NCBI GenBank assembly: GCA_025455005.1
Contig: JALONH010000001.1
Location: forward strand, 1-64,000
Reading direction: 5' to 3'
Source of the DNA: Cytophagaceae bacterium
Lineage (GTDB): Bacteria > Bacteroidota > Bacteroidia > Cytophagales > Cytophagaceae
Length of the DNA: 64,000 bases
Positions 17,281-27,469 of the stretch are shown here, in pieces. Position 1 is the stretch's first letter; the number at the start of each line of letters is the position of its first letter. Made by a program: the position numbers and the translations under genes. Under the pieces are notes generated by a model that was not told the DNA's origin, ran no database searches, and saw only the letters and a list, made by a program, of their open reading frames with translations.

Positions 17281-17323
17281 TATAAATAAAAAAAGAGAGG
17301 CTACCCTCTCTTTTTTTATTTAT
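17281..17323. terminator. Terminator downstream of hppA
   Basis: AAAAAAAGAGAGG pairs with CCTCTCTTTTTTT around CTAC-type loop bases at 17301-17304. A/T runs on both sides give a stem that can end transcription on either strand. It lies 15 bp after the hppA stop. Confidence 0.88.
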
Positions 17324-17337
17324 ACGTAATCTTATAC

Positions 17338-19431
17338 TTAATGTATGTTAGATGCAATTAATGGTGCGATAACCATAGCTACTATCGCCACTAATTTGAT
17401 CAATATATTTAAAGATGGTCCGGAAGTATCTTTAAAAGGATCTCCTACCGTATCTCCTACAACAGCTGCTTTATGAGGATCAGAACCCTTAAAGTATTTT
17501 TTTCCTTCGATGTCTACACCGGCTTCAAACATTTTCTTTGCATTATCCCAAGCACCACCCGCATTGGATTGGAAGAAGGCCATCATGACACCGGATACCA
17601 ATACACCGGCTAAGAAACCACCTAAAGCTTCCGCTTGCATAATAAAACCGACGATGATCGGGAATGTAATAGCTATTAAACCAGGTATCACCATATGGCG
17701 AAGTGCGGATTGAGTAGAGATGCTGACACATTTTTCATAATCAGCTTCTGCCGTGCCTTCCATTATACCTTTAATTTCGCGGAATTGACGACGAACTTCT
17801 TGAACCATTGCATTCGCTGATTTACCAACAGCTTGCATTGCAAAACCGGAGAATAAAAACGGCGTCATACCACCAATTAATAGACCGGCCAATACATTAG
17901 CTTTTGAAATATCAATAGAGGTAAGTCCGGTTACTTCCATGTAGGCAGAGAACATGGCTAATGCAGTTAAAGCGGCAGAAGCAATCGCAAAACCTTTACC
18001 AATTGCAGCGGTAGTATTACCTACGGAATCCAAAACATCTGTTTTAACCCGAACTTCTTTTGGAAGACCACTCATTTCAGCGATACCACCCGCGTTGTCC
18101 GCTATAGGACCGAAGGCATCAATAGCCAATTGCATACCTGTAGTCGCCATCATACCGGAAGCAGCTATAGCTACACCATATAATCCTGCAATTTCATACG
18201 CTACTACGATACCTACGGATAATATAATAGTTGGGATTGCTGTAGAAAACATACCGATGGATAAACCTGCAATGATGTTAGTAGCAGGGCCTGACATAGA
18301 CTGAGTTGCAATAGATTGAACCGGACCGGTTCCTTTACCACAGTAATACTCCACTACAAGTGAGATTAAAATACCGGTAACCAAACCTACTATAACGGCA
18401 TAAAATATATTCACTGCAGCCGTTAATTCTCCATTAATAGTAATCGTAGGATCAAATAAATATTGTATGATTCCGTAGGCCGCACCGGCAGTAAGAATTA
18501 CGGCACCAAAGTTTCCGATATTCAATGATTTTTGAGGATTTCCATTTTCACTTACTTTAACAAAATAAGAAGCTACAATAGAGAAAATAAGACCTGCAGC
18601 AGCGATTATCACAGGGAAAATGACAGCAGGATTAACGCCCATGATTTCATTACTCATAGGAGATACCGTTAAACCTAACAACATAGTAGCAATAATGGTA
18701 GAAACATAAGAACCGAATAAATCAGCACCCATACCGGCCACATCACCTACGTTATCACCCACGTTATCAGCGATTACAGCAGGGTTACGCGGATCATCTT
18801 CCGGAATACCTGCTTCTACCTTACCTACTAAATCTGCCCCTACATCAGCTGCTTTAGTGTAAATTCCACCCCCTACACGGGCAAATAAAGCTAAAGATTC
18901 AGCACCTAAAGAAAACCCTACCAATACTTCTAATATTTTTTTAGTAGACCACGTATCTCCAAATAAGGTGCTGTATACGATAAATAAAATACCAATACCT
19001 AAGATACCAAGGGAGACAACATTGATACCCATTACTAAGCCACCACCAAAAGAAATATCTAATGCTTTAGATAAAGACGTTTTTGCCGCTTCCGCAGTAC
19101 GAACATTTGCTTTTGTAGCGATTTTCATTCCAAGAAAACCTGCTAAGGCAGACAAACAGGCTCCTATAACAAAAGCGATACCTATAGTCCAATGCGACGT
19201 TTTATCGTCGGCTAAGACAGAAAGGAGTACTGCAACAATGGCTACAAAAATGGCTAATACTTTGTATTCTGCTTTTAAAAAGGCCAAAGCACCATCCGCT
19301 ATATAACCGGATATTTTTTTCATTCGATCGTCGCCTACGGGCTGTTTACCTACCCAGGCAGACTTCATAAAGCCAAATAGCAGGCCTAAAATACCTACAC
19401 CAATGACTCCATACATTAAGAATTCCATCAT
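17338..19431 (-). CDS. hppA: Membrane-bound ion-pumping pyrophosphatase (K+-dependent type)
   Basis: This 697-residue protein with about 16 membrane segments hydrolyses pyrophosphate and pumps H+ or Na+. The catalytic motif stretch is [12 protein letters not shown], then [18 protein letters not shown] (about residues 215-235). The C-terminal motif is [30 protein letters not shown] has Ala where K+-independent enzymes carry Lys, which points to the K+-dependent class. Whether it pumps Na+ or H+ cannot be settled by eye. Two adjacent ATG codons (19431, 19428) are possible starts. It recovers energy from pyrophosphate formed in biosynthesis and stands divergent to the RND operon. Confidence 0.96.
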   Translation of the reverse strand: MMEFLMYGVIGVGILGLLFGFMKSAWVGKQPVGDDRMKKISGYIADGALAFLKAEYKVLAIFVAIVAVLLSVLADDKTSHWTIGIAFVIGACLSALAGFLGMKIATKANVRTAEAAKTSLSKALDISFGGGLVMGINVVSLGILGIGILFIVYSTLFGDTWSTKKILEVLVGFSLGAESLALFARVGGGIYTKAADVGADLVGKVEAGIPEDDPRNPAVIADNVGDNVGDVAGMGADLFGSYVSTIIATMLLGLTVSPMSNEIMGVNPAVIFPVIIAAAGLIFSIVASYFVKVSENGNPQKSLNIGNFGAVILTAGAAYGIIQYLFDPTITINGELTAAVNIFYAVIVGLVTGILISLVVEYYCGKGTGPVQSIATQSMSGPATNIIAGLSIGMFSTAIPTIILSVGIVVAYEIAGLYGVAIAASGMMATTGMQLAIDAFGPIADNAGGIAEMSGLPKEVRVKTDVLDSVGNTTAAIGKGFAIASAALTALAMFSAYMEVTGLTSIDISKANVLAGLLIGGMTPFLFSGFAMQAVGKSANAMVQEVRRQFREIKGIMEGTAEADYEKCVSISTQSALRHMVIPGLIAITFPIIVGFIMQAEALGGFLAGVLVSGVMMAFFQSNAGGAWDNAKKMFEAGVDIEGKKYFKGSDPHKAAVVGDTVGDPFKDTSGPSLNILIKLVAIVAMVIAPLIASNIH

Positions 19432-19675
19432 GTTATCTTAGTTTGTTGGTTAAAGAGTGATACCATCCATAATCACTGTGTTATAGATGAAAATTGAACC
19501 GACGAAAATAGGAAAAAGAAGGAATAAGATAAAATTATTGTTTCCATTTCCATTATATTATACCTTGTTATCTTATAATTATTTGTATATCAAATGGCTT
19601 AATACAATGATAAATACGATTTAATAGGGATTTTTTAAAGAAGAAGTGTATTTTTAGTTCTATTTTACTTTATCT

Positions 19676-20821
19676 ATGACACATTTTATCGACTTTTCTT
19701 CGAGAGTGTATTTACCTCTTCTTTGTCTTACTTCCCTGCTTTGTGGGTCTTGCTCTTCTACAGAAGCTGACAAAAAAAGTAAAGCCATGGAGATATCGTA
19801 TGTCCTACCAACGATGGATACCGTCGTACTAACGGAAGATTTTGTAGGACAAACTTATGGTAAATCGGATATTAAAATTATTCCTCGGGTAGAAGGTAAT
19901 GTTTTGGATATATTATTTACGGAAGGTACTACTGTGCAGGCCGGGACTCCTCTTTATAGAATAGATCCGATCACGTATACCTCTAAGGTTCAAGAAGCAA
20001 AAGGGAATTTAGAATCTGCGCGCTCTGAGTTAGTAAGAGCAGAAGCAGAGTTACGAAGAATACGTCCCTTAGCGCAATTGAATGCGGTAAGTCAACGCGA
20101 TTTAGATGATGCCATTGCCAAAGTTAATGTTGCAAAAGCTCGTGTATCTTCCATGGAAGCAATGGTTCAGCAACAAAATATCAAATTAGGGTACTGTACT
20201 GTAGAAGCACCGGTATCCGGCGTTATAGGGATATCAGCAGTAAAAGTGGGGGATTATGTGGCACCGTTTGGTCAACAGAATTTATTAAACACGATAAGTG
20301 ACGTAAGTGAAATTCGAGTTAAGTTTACGTTGACGGAAAATAAATTTTTAGAATACACTCAAAAAACAAAATCAAATTCCATAGCACAAACCGAAAACAT
20401 ACAGCTACAGTTAAGTGATCAAAGTATTTATCCTTACACGGGTAAAATCAGTATTAAAGATAGGAGTTTAGATCCCACAACAGGAACGTTAACGGTCGAG
20501 GCGCTATTCCCGAATCCACAACGAAGATTAATTCCAGGTCAGTTTGTTCGATTGAAAGTCCCTACAGGAGTAGTGCCGAACGCCATATCCTTACCGGAGC
20601 GAGCGGTAATGGAAATGCAAGGAATCTATCAAGTATATATCATTAATGACAAGAATGTTTTAGAAATTCGAACCATACAAGTTCGGGAAGCCAAAGGGGG
20701 AACCTATATTGTCACAAGTGGTTTAACCGGAAAAGAAAAAGTAGCCTTAATTGGTTCTGCTTTTGTTAGACCCGGAATGCCGGTTCAACCCATAGCTATT
20801 ACCTCGGATTCAATACAATAA
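19676..20821 (+). CDS. RND efflux periplasmic adaptor (membrane fusion lipoprotein)
   Basis: This 381-residue AcrA/MexA-type adaptor joins the inner-membrane pump to the outer-membrane channel. The N-terminus has a signal with lipobox LCGSC (Cys near residue 26). Next come the biotinyl-lipoyl half (PRVEGNVLDILFTEG), a helical hairpin (about residues 95-165) and the second lipoyl half with APVSGVIGIS. A beta-barrel with LDPTTGTLTVEALFPNP follows. It heads the operon adaptor-pump-outer membrane factor, with 7 bp to the pump gene. A TATTTTTA box near 19648 may be its promoter -7 element, but this is weak. Confidence 0.95.
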   Translation: MTHFIDFSSRVYLPLLCLTSLLCGSCSSTEADKKSKAMEISYVLPTMDTVVLTEDFVGQTYGKSDIKIIPRVEGNVLDILFTEGTTVQAGTPLYRIDPITYTSKVQEAKGNLESARSELVRAEAELRRIRPLAQLNAVSQRDLDDAIAKVNVAKARVSSMEAMVQQQNIKLGYCTVEAPVSGVIGISAVKVGDYVAPFGQQNLLNTISDVSEIRVKFTLTENKFLEYTQKTKSNSIAQTENIQLQLSDQSIYPYTGKISIKDRSLDPTTGTLTVEALFPNPQRRLIPGQFVRLKVPTGVVPNAISLPERAVMEMQGIYQVYIINDKNVLEIRTIQVREAKGGTYIVTSGLTGKEKVALIGSAFVRPGMPVQPIAITSDSIQ

Positions 20822-20828
20822 TTACATC

Positions 20829-23800
20829 ATGGGAAAATTTTTCGTAGAGCGTCCGATTGTAGCAATGGTTTTATCCATTGTGATTATTTTATTAGGTGTT
20901 GTTTCCATTACCAAATTACCGGTCAGCAGTTATCCGGATATTACACCTCCGGAAATTCAAGTAACCACGGTTTACAGAGGTGCAAGTGCTGTCAGTGTTG
21001 AAAATGCTGTAGCATCCCCGATTGAACAGAAAGTCAACGGGGTAGAGAATATGTTATACATGAAAAGTACCAATGCCAATGACGGTTCCATGACACTTCG
21101 TGTGACGTTTGATGTAGGAACCGATATGGACATTGCTAACATGCTTACTCAAAATCGCGTGGCACAAGGACAATCGTTTTTACCGGTTGAAGTTAAAAAC
21201 GAAGGGGTGATAACGAAAAAATCCTTATCCTTTCCATTATTATTAATATCCTTAACGGCTGACAGCGGCGCATACGATAAAGATTTTTTATCTAATTATG
21301 CTAGTATTAATTTGGTTGACCCTCTATCGAGGATTCCCGGAGTCGGTCAAATAAACCTATTTGGTGGTAGTGAATATGCCATGCGAATTTGGATGAAACC
21401 GGATAAGATGGCATCGTATGGCCTTTCGATTTCGGAAGTGATGCAAGCCGTAAAGGAACAAAATACGATTGCGAGTGGCGGTAGTATAGGGGCTCCTCCG
21501 TACGACGCGCTCTCTCCATCTCATCAATATACCATTGTAATACAAGACCGTTTAAAATCGGTTGAAGAGTTTTCGAATATTGTGATTCGATCCGGTGGAG
21601 ATGGTAAAAATCTTCGCTTAGGAGATGTAGCAGACATCACTTTTGGTATAGAAAATTATAGTACAAAAGCCAGCTTGAATGGAACAGCTTGTGCTACTTT
21701 AGCCATATACCAAGTACCGGGCTCCAATGCATTAGAAGTAGCCAACACCATCAAGAAAGAAGTAGAGAAAATCAAAGAACGATTTCCTCCCGGTATTCGC
21801 AAAGATATTACCTTAGATACGACCACTTCAATAACCGCCGGAATTGAAGAAATCATTCACACATTATTGGAAGCAGTACTATTAGTTATTTTAGTGGTAT
21901 TACTTTTTCTACAAGATTGGAGAGCGACCATTATTCCTTTGCTTACCGTCCCGGTATCTTTAATAGGGGCGTTTATACTGTTCCCGGTATTGGGATTTTC
22001 GATTAATAATTTATCCTTGTTAGGATTAGTTCTCGCGATAGGAATTGTTGTAGATGATGCCATAGTAGTGGTAGAAGCGGTTATGCACCATATTGAACAT
22101 GGTTTAAGTCCTAAAGAAGCCACCATCAAAGCGATGAGCGAGATTTCAGGACCTGTGATTGCTATTGCATTAATACTTTCTGCTGTTTTCGTTCCGGTAG
22201 CCTTTATACCGGGTATCACAGGAAGTTTATACCAACAATTTGCTGTGACCATCGCCATATCGGTTGCCTTTTCCGCTATCAATGCGTTAACATTAAGCCC
22301 CGCGTTATCGGCCCTTTTACTAAAACCCAAAAAGGAACGAAAGAAAAATATAATCGATAAATTTTTTGATGGCTTTAATACGTTTTTTGGAAAACTGACC
22401 GATGGCTATGAAGGGGTTACTTTATTCATAGCTAAAAAAGCGATTCGTGGGTTATTCCTAATTATTCTCATGTCCGGTTTGGTATACTGGTTTATGTCCA
22501 AAACGCCCGCAGGCTTTTTACCACAAGAAGATCAAGGATACTGCATGATGAATATCATGTTACCAGAAGCATCCTCTCTCGACCGTACAGAAAAAGTTAT
22601 TTCTAAAATTGAAAAAATTATTAAACAAGTTGAAGGGGTAGAATACTCTACAAGTATAGTAGGTTATTCCATGTTGTCTCAATCGAACTCCTCTTACATG
22701 GGAACTGTATTTATATCGTTGAAGCCGTGGGAAGAAAGAAGACAGGTAAAACAAATTGTGGCAGACTTGAACCGTAGAGTCATGATGGGTGTACCGGAAG
22801 CAACGGTATTTGCATTTGAACCGCCCGCTATACAAGGATTAGGTTCCTCCGCCGGTTTCTCATTTGTTTTACAAGACAACTCCGGAAAAGATCCCAATTA
22901 TTTAGCAAAACAATCGGCTCTGTTTATTCAACAGTTGCAAACTAGAACAGAGTTACAACGATTAAATACAACGTATGCTACTAAAGTTCCATTGTATAGA
23001 GTACACGTGGACCGAGACAAAGCAAAACGAATGGGCATTTCGTTATCGGATTTAAATACTTCTTTGAATTCCTTTATGGGCGGAATGTATATTAATGACA
23101 TCAATAAATTTGGTAAACAATATAAGGTATTGTTGCAAGCGGATGCTCCCTATAGAGGTCAATTAGCTGATTTAGATTATTATTATATTCGTTCTTCTTC
23201 TGGAGAGATGGTACCGTTAAATACAATGGCTCGATTGGAAAAGTTTTATGGTCCGGATTTTACCAATCGTTTCAATATGTTACGCTCTGCGGAAATAACA
23301 GGGTTGCCGGCAGATGGGTTTAGTTCCGCTCAAGCCATGAAAGCCATTGAAGAAATGGCGGCTACTTTACCTCAAGATTTGTCTATTTCTTGGACAAACC
23401 TAAGTTATCAAGAAAAGAAAGCCGAAGGGAAAGCAACTATTGTATTTGCGTTTGCAATCCTAATGGTGTTTTTAATTTTAGCAGCACAATATGAAAGTTG
23501 GTCTTTACCTTTCAGTGTGTTATTAGGTACTCCGGTTGCTATATTCGGAGCCTTTCTAGGATTATGGTTAATGAATAAGTTTAGTGATAGTTATATTAAC
23601 AACATTTTCGCTCAAATCAGTCTTATCATGTTAATAGGATTAGCAGCTAAAAATGCCATATTGATAGTTGAATTTGCAACTGCTCAAGTCAAAGAAGGTA
23701 AATCGTATCTTGATGCAGCCATGACAGCAGCTCGCTTGCGCTTCCGTCCTATATTGATGACCGCTCTTGCATTTATTTTAGGAGTAATTCCCTTGTTAAC

Positions 23801-23960
23801 AGCATCCGGTTCAGGAGCAGAGGCTCGAAAAGTAATGGGCGTTGTAGTATTTAGTGGTATGTTGATGGCCTCTATTGTTGGAATCATGATTGTACCATCT
23901 TTATTTGTGATGATTCAAAAGTTAATGCATAAAGACAAAAACACGAATGAAAACGTATAA
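20829..23960 (+). CDS. RND efflux pump, HAE1 (AcrB/MexB) family
   Basis: This 1043-residue proton-driven inner-membrane exporter has 12 membrane segments and two large periplasmic loops. It starts GKFFVERPIVAMVLSIVII. The TM4 proton relay pair is in IGIVVDDAIVVVEAV and the TM10 Lys in LAAKNAILIVEFA. PVAFIPGITGSLYQQFAVTI and the GQVE-like region near GVGQINLFG are typical. The substrates are probably hydrophobic drugs, bile salts or solvents, but this cannot be derived from the sequence. It lies between its adaptor and the outer-membrane factor, overlapping the latter by 14 nt. Confidence 0.97.
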   Translation: MGKFFVERPIVAMVLSIVIILLGVVSITKLPVSSYPDITPPEIQVTTVYRGASAVSVENAVASPIEQKVNGVENMLYMKSTNANDGSMTLRVTFDVGTDMDIANMLTQNRVAQGQSFLPVEVKNEGVITKKSLSFPLLLISLTADSGAYDKDFLSNYASINLVDPLSRIPGVGQINLFGGSEYAMRIWMKPDKMASYGLSISEVMQAVKEQNTIASGGSIGAPPYDALSPSHQYTIVIQDRLKSVEEFSNIVIRSGGDGKNLRLGDVADITFGIENYSTKASLNGTACATLAIYQVPGSNALEVANTIKKEVEKIKERFPPGIRKDITLDTTTSITAGIEEIIHTLLEAVLLVILVVLLFLQDWRATIIPLLTVPVSLIGAFILFPVLGFSINNLSLLGLVLAIGIVVDDAIVVVEAVMHHIEHGLSPKEATIKAMSEISGPVIAIALILSAVFVPVAFIPGITGSLYQQFAVTIAISVAFSAINALTLSPALSALLLKPKKERKKNIIDKFFDGFNTFFGKLTDGYEGVTLFIAKKAIRGLFLIILMSGLVYWFMSKTPAGFLPQEDQGYCMMNIMLPEASSLDRTEKVISKIEKIIKQVEGVEYSTSIVGYSMLSQSNSSYMGTVFISLKPWEERRQVKQIVADLNRRVMMGVPEATVFAFEPPAIQGLGSSAGFSFVLQDNSGKDPNYLAKQSALFIQQLQTRTELQRLNTTYATKVPLYRVHVDRDKAKRMGISLSDLNTSLNSFMGGMYINDINKFGKQYKVLLQADAPYRGQLADLDYYYIRSSSGEMVPLNTMARLEKFYGPDFTNRFNMLRSAEITGLPADGFSSAQAMKAIEEMAATLPQDLSISWTNLSYQEKKAEGKATIVFAFAILMVFLILAAQYESWSLPFSVLLGTPVAIFGAFLGLWLMNKFSDSYINNIFAQISLIMLIGLAAKNAILIVEFATAQVKEGKSYLDAAMTAARLRFRPILMTALAFILGVIPLLTASGSGAEARKVMGVVVFSGMLMASIVGIMIVPSLFVMIQKLMHKDKNTNENV

Positions 23961-25332
23961 AGTACTTATTATTATTTTTCTGAGTACAGTGTACAGCTGT
24001 ATGGTAGGTCCAAAGTACCAATCACCGGATTTACCTACAGACGTAAGTTTGAAAGAAGAAATAGCAGACTCTTTAGTAAAAGATTCTGTTCGCGCTGCTG
24101 ATTGGATTCAGTTGTTTGAAGATTCAGTCTTGATCGCTTTAGTAGATACTGCCTTACATAATAATCTTGATTTAGAAAAAGCGCTGGCAAGAATTGAAGA
24201 AGCACGGGCTTTGTATGGATTTAATAAAGCTGACTTATTTCCTTCGTTTACCTATTCAACTGAAATTAAACGAACAGAGTTTAGTAGTAATGTAATCAGT
24301 TTATCCAAAGATCCAATATCGCAAGCTAATATTAGTGGAGGTTTAAGTTGGGAAGTAGACTTATGGGGTAAACTACGGCACCAACGTAACGCTGCAAAGT
24401 CGGATATGAAAAGTTCTGAAGAAACAGCCAACGCCATCCGTTTGTCCTTAATTGCAGAAGTAGCATCTGTATATTTTACTTTATTAGATTTGGATAATCG
24501 ACTCAAGATAACAGAAGCTACCATTCAAACAAGAGAAGCCTATTTTACTATCATCAATAACAAATTTACATATGGTGATGTGCCGGAGTTAGATAAACTA
24601 CAGTCACAACAACAATTAGATATTGCCTATGTTTTTCGTTATCAAATTATACGACAAATAAAGGAAACAGAACGCTCCTTATCCATATTACTAGGATTGC
24701 CTCCACAACAAATAGAAAGAGGACTTCCTTTAAAAGAGCAAACGGTTAAAGCCTATATTCCGGATAGCTTACCGTCTCGATTAGTCCATTCCCGACCGGA
24801 TCTTAGAGCGTTTGAGTACAAAATGATGGCTCAAAATAATAGAGTTGGAATGGCCGTAGCGATGCGGTATCCTTCCTTTCAACTCAGTGGAATGTTTGGC
24901 TTTGCCAGTAAAGACTTGAGTGTATTGCTTTCATCCGGATCCATCACCAATTCTATATCAGCCGGATTGTTTGGCCCCATTTATAATTTTGGGAAAAATA
25001 AGCGAAGAGTAGAAATAGAGAAATTCCGCTTAGTTCAATTTCAAAAAGAGTATGAACGTTTGTATTTGAATGCTCTAATGGAGGTAGGTAATGCCTTAAC
25101 GTATACAGGTACATATAAAGACGAAATGATACATCGAAATAGTCAAGTAGAAGCAGCGCGAAAAACATTAATGTTGTCGAAAGCGCGCTATGACAATGGT
25201 TACACGTCTTATTTAGAAGTACTGATCAACGAACAAAACTTATTAAGTGCAGAATTAGAATATTCCATTTTACAACGCAACTTTTTAATCAGCTATATTA
25301 CCATTTATAAGTCCTTTGGAGGAGGCTGGTAG
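23947..25332 (+). CDS. Outer-membrane efflux lipoprotein (OprM/NodT-type TolC homologue)
   Basis: This 461-residue trimeric outer-membrane channel completes the tripartite pump. A signal with lipobox VYSC ends near residue 19, followed by GPKYQSPDLP, the usual OprM start. Two repeated OEP halves follow, with SWEVDLWGKLRHQRNAAKSD in the first. GLFGPIYNFGKNKRRVEIEK lies at the second, and RYDNGYTSYLEVL near the C-terminus matches the family. The start overlaps the pump gene by 14 nt, so the three genes form one operon. No regulator gene lies next to them. Confidence 0.95.
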   Translation: MKTYKVLIIIFLSTVYSCMVGPKYQSPDLPTDVSLKEEIADSLVKDSVRAADWIQLFEDSVLIALVDTALHNNLDLEKALARIEEARALYGFNKADLFPSFTYSTEIKRTEFSSNVISLSKDPISQANISGGLSWEVDLWGKLRHQRNAAKSDMKSSEETANAIRLSLIAEVASVYFTLLDLDNRLKITEATIQTREAYFTIINNKFTYGDVPELDKLQSQQQLDIAYVFRYQIIRQIKETERSLSILLGLPPQQIERGLPLKEQTVKAYIPDSLPSRLVHSRPDLRAFEYKMMAQNNRVGMAVAMRYPSFQLSGMFGFASKDLSVLLSSGSITNSISAGLFGPIYNFGKNKRRVEIEKFRLVQFQKEYERLYLNALMEVGNALTYTGTYKDEMIHRNSQVEAARKTLMLSKARYDNGYTSYLEVLINEQNLLSAELEYSILQRNFLISYITIYKSFGGGW

Positions 25333-25386
25333 TTTTGTTTGTAAAGTATGGAATATCTAAATACCTTTATGTTTAAATTTTAATTT

Positions 25387-26022
25387 ATGAAAAAGTATCT
25401 TTCAAAATCGGCATTATGGAGTATGCCTTTTTTAGTCTTCTTCTCCTGTACGTGGGAGCCGGGAGTAGAAGAATTAAGCACCAAGCCTGTCGTAGCCACT
25501 ATTTATGACACAGAGGAAAATTTTGCAGAACGAGTTACGTACGCTATTGTTGACACAGTAGGAATAGTGGATAATGGAGATCGTTCCAAATTAAATTCAA
25601 GCGATGCATCAAAACTTATTGGTGCTGTGAAATCTAATATGGACAGTAGAGGGTATACAGAAGTGGCAACTTCTGCTGATCCAGATTATGTATTAAATAT
25701 TTTGTTATTGAAGGATACAGATGTAGGGTATATTTATTACCCGGGATATTGGTGGGGCTTTTATGGTGGCTACTATCCTTGGTATCCTTGGTGGGGTGGC
25801 GGATATTATCCCGGATATAGTTATGCTTACACTTATGAAACAGGTGTACAAATCATTGAAATGTTTGATCGTAAAGAATTACCTCCTTCTCCGTCTCAAC
25901 CCAACGCGGCTAAATTAGTTTGGACATCTTATTCCGGAGGGGTATTAAATAGCAAACCTATTAATGATGCTGTTGAAAGTATAAATCAATCTTTTAAACA
26001 ATCTACTTATATAACTCGATAG
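25387..26022 (+). CDS. DUF4136 lipoprotein
   Basis: This 211-residue lipoprotein has a signal and a lipobox ending in FFSC near residue 21. The DUF4136 domain has DPDYVLNILLLKD near residue 100, followed by a striking Tyr/Trp/Gly-rich block (YYPGYWWGFYGGYYPWYPWW, about residues 117-136). The C-terminal NDAVESINQSF helix is typical. The function of the family is unknown; members are anchored in the envelope. It follows the efflux operon by 54 bp and precedes two barrel proteins at 4-bp spacings. These three are probably one transcription unit. Confidence 0.85.
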   Translation: MKKYLSKSALWSMPFLVFFSCTWEPGVEELSTKPVVATIYDTEENFAERVTYAIVDTVGIVDNGDRSKLNSSDASKLIGAVKSNMDSRGYTEVATSADPDYVLNILLLKDTDVGYIYYPGYWWGFYGGYYPWYPWWGGGYYPGYSYAYTYETGVQIIEMFDRKELPPSPSQPNAAKLVWTSYSGGVLNSKPINDAVESINQSFKQSTYITR

Positions 26023-26026
26023 TTTT

Positions 26027-26650
26027 ATGCGTTCTTATCTATATATATTATTGCTTTCATTAGGTGTTTTAAGTAATGGCCTTGCTCAAGAATTACCGTT
26101 TCAATCCGCTTTCTTAGTTAAGTATGATGTTAATATTCCGTTAGCCAATCGAAACTTTTTAGATAATACCAGTTTTGTTGGATTTGAAATCGAAGGCAAG
26201 TGGAAAGTAGCTTCGAATATAACTTGCGGTATAGGTGTGAATTGGTCTACTTATTATCAATACCAACCAAGAGCCACTTACCCAGTTCGTGATGGATTAG
26301 ATATCACAACAGATTTATACAAATATATTTACACACTCCCTATTACGTTTAATACACAATATCATTTTACGCCGGGTGAACAAGTTATTCCATATGTAGG
26401 TATGGGAATTGGCACTTGCTACGCGAACCATAAAGTATTGTTTAATGGATACGAAACGTCTGATCACAATTGGGGTATAGCACTTCGACCGGAAATAGGG
26501 GCTGCCATATTCTTAGGTAGAGAATCCACTACTGCTCTCCACGCAGCTATCCGTTATAGCTACTTAAGCAATGGTAACGAAGAATTAAACTACAACAACT
26601 TTCAGTCTTTAGGATTCCAGTTGGGTTTAAACTTCACCATGTATGAATAA
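26027..26650 (+). CDS. Outer-membrane beta-barrel protein, small porin-like
   Basis: This 207-residue protein has a signal peptide (cleavage near GLAQ-E, residue 21). Alternating hydrophobic strands follow, and the conserved VIPYVGMGIGTCYAN stretch in the middle is typical of OmpW/OMP_b-brl-like 8-stranded barrels. The last strand ends in GFQLGLNFTMY, close to the aromatic C-terminal signal for BAM insertion. No specific function is recognised. It begins 4 bp after the DUF4136 gene. Confidence 0.75.
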   Translation: MRSYLYILLLSLGVLSNGLAQELPFQSAFLVKYDVNIPLANRNFLDNTSFVGFEIEGKWKVASNITCGIGVNWSTYYQYQPRATYPVRDGLDITTDLYKYIYTLPITFNTQYHFTPGEQVIPYVGMGIGTCYANHKVLFNGYETSDHNWGIALRPEIGAAIFLGRESTTALHAAIRYSYLSNGNEELNYNNFQSLGFQLGLNFTMYE

Positions 26651-26653
26651 TAT

Positions 26654-27469
26654 ATGAGAATATCTATACTAAGTCTTGCGGTTTTCTTACTATCCATTTC
26701 ATCCTATGCAATGGATAGTTTGAAACGCAAACAAATGCCGGATTATAGATACTATATTTCAGTCAGTTCCTTTTTTACGAACAGTAATACTACCGTCCGA
26801 TTAGATGGACGTGCATTAGGCACTTACTTGTCTTTAGAAAATGATTTCTTGTTACAACGAAATTCAACAGATTTTAGATCAGATGTTAGTGCCTTTGTCT
26901 CTCCGAGAAGTCAATTAGCCTTTACCTATTTTAGCATTAATAGAAATCAAAAAGCCGAAATTAACAGAGATTTTTACATTAAAGACTCTTTGATTGAAAT
27001 CGGAGCTACATTGATTACTAAATTTAATGTTTCTTATATAGCAGCTACTTATCGGTATTCCATTTTTAGACAAAAAAACTGGTGTCTTGGATTCAGTTCC
27101 GGACTTCGACTTTTAGGACTAAATTTTGGATTCGAAGCATTGGAATATGGTGAATCTAAGTTTAAATTTAGTGAACGGTTTCTTTTACCTGTTGCTTTAA
27201 TAGGAATACATGGACAAGCCTATATCACTCCAAGACTTTTAGGAAAGTATAGTTTTGAAATATTCGGCTTACAAATTCAAGGAATAAAAGGTGTGGTGTT
27301 AGATCAACACGTAAGCTTAGATTATTTTATCTTTAAAAATGTAAGTTTGGGCTTAGCTTATTCAACCATTAAATACCAATTAACGGACTATCCCATTAAA
27401 GAATTCATTGATGGAGAAGTGAGTTATGTAATTGTTGGAGCCTCGCTTAGTCTACAAGCTCGGTTTTAA
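26654..27469 (+). CDS. Predicted secreted/outer-membrane beta-barrel protein
   Basis: This 271-residue protein starts with the signal peptide MRISILSLAVFLLSISSYA. The rest is beta-strand rich with tyrosine/phenylalanine spacing typical of a barrel and ends in the aromatic ASLSLQARF. I recognise no family with certainty. It follows the previous barrel gene by 3 bp. Its stop codon overlaps the stop of the convergent gene at 27466 in a shared TTAA, so no terminator separates them. Confidence 0.7.
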   Translation: MRISILSLAVFLLSISSYAMDSLKRKQMPDYRYYISVSSFFTNSNTTVRLDGRALGTYLSLENDFLLQRNSTDFRSDVSAFVSPRSQLAFTYFSINRNQKAEINRDFYIKDSLIEIGATLITKFNVSYIAATYRYSIFRQKNWCLGFSSGLRLLGLNFGFEALEYGESKFKFSERFLLPVALIGIHGQAYITPRLLGKYSFEIFGLQIQGIKGVVLDQHVSLDYFIFKNVSLGLAYSTIKYQLTDYPIKEFIDGEVSYVIVGASLSLQARF

